Source of the DNA: Oscillospiraceae bacterium
GTDB lineage: Bacteria; Bacillota; Clostridia; UBA1381; UBA9506
Assembly (NCBI GenBank): GCA_015068615.1
Contig: SVKE01000008.1
Span: forward strand, 1-39,157
Reading direction: 5' to 3'
Length of the DNA: 39,157 nucleotides
Positions 16,949-24,252 of this stretch are shown here, one piece after another (position 1 is the first letter of the stretch; each line of letters begins with the position of its first letter). The notes below the pieces were generated by a model, which searched no databases, was not told the DNA's origin, and saw only the letters and a list, made by a program, of their open reading frames with translations. Position numbers and translations under genes: made by a program.

Positions 16949-17107
16949 ATGAATGATATGTATGATGTAAAAGAGCGTGTAGGCTATGCCTTTGTGCCTG
17001 TACAAAAGTTTGGCGAAACCTATGCGCCGGAAGACGGCTTAGAACGCGGGACCATTTTCCCCGATTTGGATTTACCCATTTCGGTGTACGGGCCCGCTGT
17101 GGATTAG
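16949..17107 (+). CDS. cotJA: Spore coat-associated protein CotJA
   Basis: YAFVPVQKFGETYAPEDGLERGTIFPDLDLPISVYG; ATG 16949 behind AAAGGAAG. Confidence 0.88.
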   Translation: MNDMYDVKERVGYAFVPVQKFGETYAPEDGLERGTIFPDLDLPISVYGPAVD

Positions 17108-17117
17108 GAGGGTTTAC

Positions 17118-17375
17118 ATGACAGGATATGACAGAAATAAAGAGCGTCTGCTCAAGCAGATTCAGGCCTTGGCCTTTGCGCAGAACGAATGGGTTTTGTT
17201 TTTAGACACCCATCCCCACGAACGCCGGGCGCTGCGCGAATATCACAGAGTGACGGCACAACTCAAGGAGCTGGAGGAATATTATAACGCAAACTTCGGC
17301 CCGCTGACGCCTGCCGATATCAGATCTGAAACCGATTGGACCTGGGCGCATAGCCCATGGCCCTGGGAAATGTAA
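17118..17375 (+). CDS. cotJB: Spore coat protein CotJB
   Basis: LLKQIQALAFAQNEWVLFLDTHPHERRALREYH; between cotJA and cotJC. Confidence 0.9.
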   Translation: MTGYDRNKERLLKQIQALAFAQNEWVLFLDTHPHERRALREYHRVTAQLKELEEYYNANFGPLTPADIRSETDWTWAHSPWPWEM

Positions 17376-17393
17376 AGGAGGAATAGTTTATCT

Positions 17394-17984
17394 ATGTGGC
17401 AATATCAAAAAAAGTTACAAATTCCCGTTAATATCAAGCGGCCCAACCCCAAGCTTGCAAATTATATCATCAGCCAGTACGGCGGACCGGACGGCGAAAT
17501 GGCTGCCTCCATGCGCTACCTGTCACAGCGCTTTTCTATGAAGGACGACGTGGCAAAAGCACTCCTGACTGATATCGGTACGGAGGAGATGGCCCATCTG
17601 GAGATTGTGGGCACACTGGTACATCAGCTGACCAAAAACGCCACCACTACAGAAATTGAGAACAGCCCGTTGGCGCTTTACTATGTGGACCACGCCAAGG
17701 GCGTATGGCCAACTTCTGCCGCCGGTCAGGCATTTACCTCCATGAGCTTTCAGGTAAAGGGCGACCCCATCGCCGATTTGGTGGAGGATTTAGCAGCAGA
17801 ACAAAAGGCTCGTGTGACCTATGACAACATCCTGCGGCTTTCTAACGACCCGGATGTAAACCGTGTCATCGCTTACCTGAGGGAGCGCGAAATCGTCCAC
17901 TTCCAACGCTTCGGTGAAGCTCTTGATAAATTGCAGGACGATTTGCAGAGGAAAAATAAGTTCTTTATGGGGATGAAAAAATAA
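17394..17984 (+). CDS. cotJC: CotJC, manganese-catalase-like spore coat protein
   Basis: MWQYQKKLQIPVNIKRPNPKLANYIISQYGGPDGEMAASMRYLSQRF...DIGTEEMAHLEIVGTLVHQL. Confidence 0.95.
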   Translation: MWQYQKKLQIPVNIKRPNPKLANYIISQYGGPDGEMAASMRYLSQRFSMKDDVAKALLTDIGTEEMAHLEIVGTLVHQLTKNATTTEIENSPLALYYVDHAKGVWPTSAAGQAFTSMSFQVKGDPIADLVEDLAAEQKARVTYDNILRLSNDPDVNRVIAYLREREIVHFQRFGEALDKLQDDLQRKNKFFMGMKK

Positions 17985-17988
17985 ACAC

Positions 17989-18025
17989 AAAAAGTTGTAT
18001 CATCGATAGGATGATACAACTTTTT
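17989..18025 (+). terminator. Terminator after cotJC
   Basis: AAAAAGTTGTATCATC-gatag-GATGATACAACTTTTT, perfect 16-bp stem. Confidence 0.9.
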
Positions 18026-18144
18026 ATATGTCTTATAACAGCATAAATGCCTCAAATGTTTTCTGATATTCTGTTTCTTACCATAGTTTTTCGCCTCTTA
18101 ACCATAGTCTGTATTTAAGGATCATATCAAATAATTTTTAAAGA

Positions 18145-19344
18145 TCACAAAAATTCAACAATAATCTCATCTGTTCCGCCATCAACTTGAATTCTCAAAT
18201 CGTTGTCCATTTGGAAAAATTCAAGGTACTTTCCCTTTTGTGAAATATGCTTCACCGTTTTTTCCGCATAACAGATAAGTTTTCCTGATGAGTTAACGCG
18301 AATTTTTGCATAATCCTCCGTCACCTTTATATCATCAACAGTCCCGCCACAGTTATACTTTCCATCAATGCCGATTGTACCAAAGCCATTGGTAACTCTC
18401 GCCATAGTCAGAATGTCAAATTCATTATCCTTTACAGTGATGCTGATGCAATCAAAATCAGGATAAAGCTCCTTATATTTCCTGCTATACACTACGCATC
18501 TTCCAAAATCTTCACACCTGCCAAAGTCCTTTTTACAAACTGTGGTGGTTTTTTCTTCAGTATCATAGGAAAATACACCCACAACCATGCTATTTTCGTT
18601 AGCATTATATAGCTTGAATGGTGTTTTTTCCACCATTGGATTTGAGAAAATGCAATCCTCCGTAGGTCGGGCGGTATTTTTGCACCGCAGGACATTGCCA
18701 TTATCATCACAAAGGGCACTTATAATCTCAAAATTATGCTCACCAACTCGGTCAGAAACATACACAGGTCCACCGCTGATTGCCCTTGCACCTGCGTGAA
18801 ATTCGCCGTCCTTATGCTTTGTCTGGAACATATCCCAGTCGCACAACACAAATCTGCTCATCCAGATACTATTAATGGCATTAAAATAAATGTGCTTGGT
18901 GTGTGAGCCTGCTTCTTCAGGATAAAAATCCCTTGATGATCGCATCACCGCAGTGTTTACGGTGTTGTAAATTATGTCGTTTGAGCAGGACATACAGTTG
19001 ATCATTTCACCGCCAAAATTGTCCACCACAGATTTTTCCAATGCCTTTCGGTACTTTTTCACCAACTGGGCTCTTCCGCCTTTTCCACTTGCGTGTGCTT
19101 CCAGTGCTGACTGGACGTCTATCTTTACGCCATCCACACACTGATTCTTCAAATACAAATGGTAGTCTGCGTAAAATTCTTCCGCCTTATCCAGATCAAC
19201 AATGCCGTAGTCGAAGTATTCGCTTTCCCATCTTTCAGGGTTTACTGCCTTTATCTCCTGGGTATGCACACCACGGCTAAGCCTTGGCAGATACTTTTTC
19301 ATTTCAACAGAAGTTGTGTCCACACCGCCCCAGTATCCCACCAA
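18145..19344 (-). pseudogene. N-terminally truncated raffinose-synthase/Sip1-type GH36 gene
   Basis: VGYWGGVDTTSVEM, YHLYLKNQCVDGVKIDVQSAL, MRSSRDFYPEE, HTKHIYFNAINSIWMSRFV, AISGGPVYVSD motifs; N-terminal region absent, sequence fused to xylB start. Confidence 0.82.
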
Positions 19345-19490
19345 TCCTCTGGCTTTTTCTCACTCCATCCTGACTTGGGATACATCACACTATATTCTTT
19401 TGTTACTGTTTTTATAATTTCACTATCCGCCCCAATAAGCATGAGTTTTAAGGCAGATGTTTCTAAATCAGCACCTATATACAAGTTCAT
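19335..19490 (-). pseudogene. xylB: 5' fragment of xylulokinase (FGGY) gene
   Basis: MNLYIGADLETSALKLMLIGADSEIIKTVTKEYSVMYPKSGWSEKKPEDWWD then switch into GH36 sequence. Confidence 0.82.
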
Positions 19491-19530
19491 ATAAGCCCCC
19501 AAAGTATTTTTTGTTTATATTATACAATAT

Positions 19531-19557
19531 ACTACTTGACAAATCTTGTCAAGTAGT
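19531..19557. promoter_or_regulatory. Palindromic operator-like site in the xylB/AraC divergent region
   Basis: ACTACTTGACAA-atc-TTGTCAAGTAGT, perfect 12-bp arms. Confidence 0.65.
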
Positions 19558-19596
19558 ATTATTAATGGACAAAATTTGTGTTTTTGGAGGAATATT

Positions 19597-20394
19597 ATGT
19601 TCTATCAGGCATTTGCTACCAACGATTCCGATTATTTCAAAAAAGAGACAGGTATTGATTTCAGTTTTCCGCAGCATCTTCACCCCTGCCTTGAGTTCAT
19701 CATTATTCAGGATGGTGAAATGCGGATAAATATCGATAACCCCTTGTATTGACTGCACAAAAACGATGCTGTTCTCATTTTTCCTAATCAGATTCACTCC
19801 CTTGAATCAACCAATTCAAAGCACACACTCTTCTTATTTTCAACAAATATTGTCAAGGCCTATTCCACTAAGAATCATGGACTTATTCCAAAAAATAATA
19901 TGTTTACACTTGACAATTACATGGTTAGCGTTCTAAATAATTTGAGTGAGGACTCGTCAAAATTTGAAATCAAAGGTGCTTTATATACAATATGTGGCAT
20001 ATTTGATCGGGTAACATCCTATCAACCTGCCTGTGACGATAAAAACAATCTACTTGTCAAAATATTCCGATTTATTGAAGAAAACTACAACGGCGACTGT
20101 TCCTTAGAGCAACTTTCCAAAAATACCGGATATGAATATACCTACCTTTCACGTATTTTCAAAAGATTTACCGGCTTATCGTATAACGAATATGTAAATA
20201 CTCTGAGACTCAATCACGCAGGGTATCTTTTACATAATACCAACTTGTCTATGCTCGAATGTGCCATGGACTGCGGATACAATTCTCTAAGAACCTTTAA
20301 TAGAAATTTTAAAGAGGTTTTTGGCATGACTCCTAATGAATACAGAAAAAAGCCTCAACTGGATACCCACATGCCTCAAAGAAACACAAAATAG
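19597..20394 (+). pseudogene. AraC-family regulator interrupted by in-frame TGA
   Basis: Upstream ORF MFYQAFATNDSDYFKKETGIDFSFPQHLHPCLEF... stops at TGA 19750-19752; same frame continues LHKNDAVLIFPNQIHSLES... into an HTH domain (YLSRIFKRFTGLSYNEYVN...). Confidence 0.8.
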
Positions 20395-20541
20395 AATGTC
20401 CGAGAATTAGATGGGTGTATTGGCTTTAAATATGAAAAATAATAAATACTGATAAGAATGCAACCAAAGTATCAGCAGAATTTATTGATGGCGGTGAATT
20501 TTCTCACAGAAGATTCTCTCAGAAGAAAAATAACGTAATAT

Positions 20542-20580
20542 AAAATACGTGTATTGAAAAAATTCCAATACACGTATTTT
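20542..20580. terminator. Bidirectional terminator between AraC pseudogene and GH13 gene
   Basis: AAAATACGTGTATTG...CAATACACGTATTTT, perfect 15-bp stem. Confidence 0.85.
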
Positions 20581-20626
20581 TCTTTATTATAACATAAATT
20601 TTCACTACTGTCCGTTCAATACGAAA

Positions 20627-22222
20627 TTATGCATTTAATTTATAAACGGCACATTCATATGGAACATACGTTCCGTTTATTACCCTATTACCGCAGTTAG
20701 ACAACACCAAACTGCAATTTGTCGAAATATCAAGCTCAGTTTCATTCTCAAAATTGCACACCACTATATAACAATCAGTCTCGGTATATCTTTTATAAAC
20801 ATATATACCTTTTCTATCTCCCGTTATGTTCTCATATTTTCCTGATATAAATGCGTCATTTTCCAGTCGTAGAGAAATTAGTTTCTGGAAATATCTATAC
20901 ACAGACTTTTTGGCTTTCAAGTCCAATTCCACATTTATCTCCTTATATCTGTTATACACAGGTATCCATGGTTTTCCACCGAATCCGGAATTTTCTGTGT
21001 TATCCCATGCCATCGGTCTTCTACTTGCATCGCGTGTACCATAGTTCATGTTTTGGAACAACTGCTCTTCATCAAGATTTTTCGGGTTCATTTTGTAGTA
21101 GTTTACTGTTTCTATATCGTCGTAATCATCAATATTTTCCGAATACGGATTTGCTGTGCCTATTTCCTGCCCTTGATATATAAATGGTACACCTTTTTGC
21201 AAAAATGACATAGTAGCCATCATAGTAGCCGATTCATATCGTTTATCTGTATCATTTGCAAATTTTGAGACACATCTTGGCTGGTCATGGTTCTCAAAGA
21301 AAAGAGTTGCCACAAGGTCATTATCTTGCATGAAATCCTGCCATTTTATAAGCTTATCTGAAACATCATCCAAGGTGAACGGAACAGGATTAAATCTGTT
21401 TCCATCGCCGTAGCCCACTACTATATGGTCAAATTGAAATAATGTGGAAAGTTCTCTTCTATCTGCTCCAGTTAACAGTTTGATATTATTTTCCTTTGCA
21501 CCCCAGCATTCACCAATAACAAACAAATGCTCTGTTTCAGGTCTTCCAAAAAGCATTTTAATAAATTCGTGTAGCCTTGGACCATTTGCGTTTAAATCAT
21601 TCTCAAAATCCTTTGATATCTGGTCAAGAACATCACACCTGAAACCGTCAACCCCGAGATTTACCCAATAATCAATTACATCAACCATCTCCTTTTGAAC
21701 TTTTGGGTTTTCCCAATTAAGGTCAGGTTGTCCAACGGCATAGGAATGTAAATAGTACTGGTTTGTTGTCTCATCATACTGCCATGCAGATCCGCCAAAG
21801 ACAGATTGCCAATCATTCAGAGGCTCATCTACCCAATAGTAATAATCCCTGTACGGATTGTCCTTTGATTTTCTTGATTCCTGAAACCACATATGTTCAG
21901 CGGAAGTATGATTTGCCACAAAATCCATAATCAGCTTCATCCCTCTTTTATGCATCTCAGCAATCATCCTTTTCCAATCATCTAAGGTTCCAAATTCATC
22001 CATAATATCACGATAATCAGAAATATCATAGCCATTATCTTCATTGGGACTCTTATAGCAAGGTGATAGCCAGATTGCATTTACACCCAAATCCTTTATA
22101 TAATCCAGTTTTTCTATGATTCCATTTAAATCGCCGATTCCATCGCCATTTGAATCCTTAAAACTTCTCGGATATACCTGATAAACTACCAATTTCAAAT
22201 GTTCCAGTTGTCTTTCTGTCAT
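20627..22222 (-). CDS. GH13 alpha-glucosidase / oligo-1,6-glucosidase
   Basis: VYQVYPRSFKDSNGDGIGDLNGIIEKLDYIKDLGVNAIWLSPCYKSPNEDNGYDISDY, GVDGFRCDVLDQI, FFENHDQPR. Confidence 0.93.
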   Translation of the reverse strand: MTERQLEHLKLVVYQVYPRSFKDSNGDGIGDLNGIIEKLDYIKDLGVNAIWLSPCYKSPNEDNGYDISDYRDIMDEFGTLDDWKRMIAEMHKRGMKLIMDFVANHTSAEHMWFQESRKSKDNPYRDYYYWVDEPLNDWQSVFGGSAWQYDETTNQYYLHSYAVGQPDLNWENPKVQKEMVDVIDYWVNLGVDGFRCDVLDQISKDFENDLNANGPRLHEFIKMLFGRPETEHLFVIGECWGAKENNIKLLTGADRRELSTLFQFDHIVVGYGDGNRFNPVPFTLDDVSDKLIKWQDFMQDNDLVATLFFENHDQPRCVSKFANDTDKRYESATMMATMSFLQKGVPFIYQGQEIGTANPYSENIDDYDDIETVNYYKMNPKNLDEEQLFQNMNYGTRDASRRPMAWDNTENSGFGGKPWIPVYNRYKEINVELDLKAKKSVYRYFQKLISLRLENDAFISGKYENITGDRKGIYVYKRYTETDCYIVVCNFENETELDISTNCSLVLSNCGNRVINGTYVPYECAVYKLNA

Positions 22223-22287
22223 CTCATCACCTCGTCGCCTTTCTCGTATTTCACACGTTGTATGTACATAATCACGATTCTTTGTTA

Positions 22288-22346
22288 TGCTGTTATTATA
22301 GGCTTTTTATGCTTTGCACGGTCTGGGCATTTTGCTACAGCCCCTT
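22288..22346. repeat. Copy of dispersed repeat (half-element)
   Basis: TGCTGTTATTATAGGCTTTTTATGCTTTGCACGGTCTGGGCATTTTGCTACAGCCCCTT, homologous to 3637-3695 and 27983-28043. Confidence 0.8.
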
Positions 22347-22366
22347 ACCGATTCGAATATTGTGTT

Positions 22367-23308
22367 TTACACATAGGATAAAACCGCTTCAAAATTTCCG
22401 CACAATTTCATTTCGTTGTTTTGCGCAGGAATAAATATGCTGTCACCCTTGGTAAACGCCATCTTCTCTTTGCCCAGTTGGATTTCCCCGTTGCCCGACA
22501 AAATAACCAGCGAGCGAAAGCTTTCATCTGTCAGCGTCACTTTTTCCTCGCCGTTACAGTCAACTTTTTCAACGGTAAAGTATTTGCAGTCAGCAAGTAC
22601 GTTGCCATCATATTTTTTCTGTTCAGGCGAAGGAGTGAGTTTTGATACAGCTTGTGCCTTTTCCACGTGAAGCTCTCTTGGATTTCCGTCTTTGTCCCTG
22701 CGGTCATAGTCATATATTCTGTATGTGGTATTGGAATTCTGCTGAATTTCGCAAATTAAAATTCCTGAACATATGGCATGGATTGTTCCTGCAGGAATAA
22801 AGAATACATCGCCTCGTTTGACAGGAACCTTGTTCAGCACCTCTAAAAGCGTGTTGTCTAAAATCCGGCGTTCAAACTCCTCTTTTGTGATGTCACGGTT
22901 TACCCCATAGTAAAGGAAAGAATCCTCCTCGCAGTCAACAATATACCACATTTCCGTTTTGCCGTACTCTCCCTCAACACGGAGCGCATACTCATCATCA
23001 GGGTGTACCTGAATGGAAAGGTTATCCTTAGCGTCAATAAGCTTGATGAGTATGGGAAAGAAATCAAATGTAGAAGCTTTACTGCCTATACATTCATTTC
23101 CGCCGTTTTTCGCTATGTACGCAGTAAGTGCATGCCCGGCAAACTCCCCCGATGCAACGACGCTTTCGCCGTCCTTGTGGGTGGAAAGCTCCCAGCTTTC
23201 TGCGGCTTTTTCCAAATCTGTTTTTTTGTTAAAATCGGTGATGAGTCGACGACCGCCCCAAAGGTATCCCTTCACACAAGACGTCAACTTAACAGGTAAA
23301 TAATTCAT
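22367..23308 (-). CDS. manA: Class I mannose-6-phosphate isomerase
   Basis: LSIQVHPDDEYA, EMWYIVDCEEDSFLYYG, GDVFFIPAGTIHAI, QQNSNTTYRIYDYDR. Confidence 0.92.
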   Translation of the reverse strand: MNYLPVKLTSCVKGYLWGGRRLITDFNKKTDLEKAAESWELSTHKDGESVVASGEFAGHALTAYIAKNGGNECIGSKASTFDFFPILIKLIDAKDNLSIQVHPDDEYALRVEGEYGKTEMWYIVDCEEDSFLYYGVNRDITKEEFERRILDNTLLEVLNKVPVKRGDVFFIPAGTIHAICSGILICEIQQNSNTTYRIYDYDRRDKDGNPRELHVEKAQAVSKLTPSPEQKKYDGNVLADCKYFTVEKVDCNGEEKVTLTDESFRSLVILSGNGEIQLGKEKMAFTKGDSIFIPAQNNEMKLCGNFEAVLSYV

Positions 23309-23322
23309 CTTCATCGCCTCTT

Positions 23323-24252
23323 TTACAGAATAATATTGAGCATTTCTTCTAATTTGTTGATTCTGTAATCGCACAAATCGCCCATGCCCGACTGGTCAAT
23401 GTTGCCTCCTGCAATACCTACGCAGCTAAAGCCTGCAAGCTTAATTGACACAACTCCTGCTGAGCTGTCCTCAATACCGATAACCTTGTGGCGGTTTTCA
23501 AAAGGAACACCTAAACCAACTCTTGCAGTTTCGGCATAAAGCCAAGGATGAGGCTTTGGAGCAAGCTCGCCCAGCGTTCCTGTCTGACCACGGCGCAGTG
23601 CCTGGCCTGCAGTAATAATTGCGTCATAAAAATCAACAGGGTCACCCATGCCAAGCTGCTTAAAAGCAGAAATAATTTCAGGCATAGCCTTCTCATAAAG
23701 ACCGCTTGTAACAAGACCGATTTTAATTCCCTCTGCTTTCACTGCAGTTAAGAATTGCTTTAGGCCGGGAGCAGGAGTGAATGCATCCTGCTTGCCTCTG
23801 CCTTTTAAGATTTCGTCCATTTCGTGGTTTACGATTTCAAAATAATACTTTCTTGCTTCTTCAAGGCTGGCACCTTTTGCGTATTTTTCAATCATATACT
23901 GAAGATGCTCGGACACAGAATGACCTGAGATAAATGGCTCGTCCTCTTCTTCTTTTTTGAAATCGGGCTTTCCTAAAAGCCTTGCTGTTGTCTGCTCAAT
24001 GACCCACATCCAGAAGCTTTCTGAGTGTACAGATGTTCCGTCTAGGTCCATCAAAATAGCCTCTGCTTTAGGTTCAAAATGTGTTTCATACATAGGATAT
24101 ATGGCAGGGTAACCCATAGAGCTTTTTACATAGCATAGCTTTTTGTTGTCGTCAAATTCTACAACGTCAATTTTCTTATCATCGGGTGTCCAAATTTTCT
24201 TAACGCCCTGCTTACCAACCTCAAAAAAATCACTTTTTGTTATTTCGTTCAT
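23323..24252 (-). CDS. HAD-superfamily hydrolase / beta-phosphoglucomutase-like, N-terminally extended
   Basis: AILMDLDGTSVHSE, IGLVTSGLYEKAMPEI, KPHPWLYAETARVGLG, VIGIEDSSAGVVS; ~66 aa precede the HAD motif. Confidence 0.85.
   Translation of the reverse strand: MNEITKSDFFEVGKQGVKKIWTPDDKKIDVVEFDDNKKLCYVKSSMGYPAIYPMYETHFEPKAEAILMDLDGTSVHSESFWMWVIEQTTARLLGKPDFKKEEEDEPFISGHSVSEHLQYMIEKYAKGASLEEARKYYFEIVNHEMDEILKGRGKQDAFTPAPGLKQFLTAVKAEGIKIGLVTSGLYEKAMPEIISAFKQLGMGDPVDFYDAIITAGQALRRGQTGTLGELAPKPHPWLYAETARVGLGVPFENRHKVIGIEDSSAGVVSIKLAGFSCVGIAGGNIDQSGMGDLCDYRINKLEEMLNIIL

Noticed and set aside
17394-17984. cotJC as an oxidative-stress manganese catalase
   Set aside because: Gene order cotJA-cotJB-cotJC and N-terminal sequence indicate the spore-coat member.
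20395-20541. Possible short peptide or regulatory RNA between AraC pseudogene and terminator
   Set aside because: Only short frames without recognisable RBS or motifs; likely decayed sequence.
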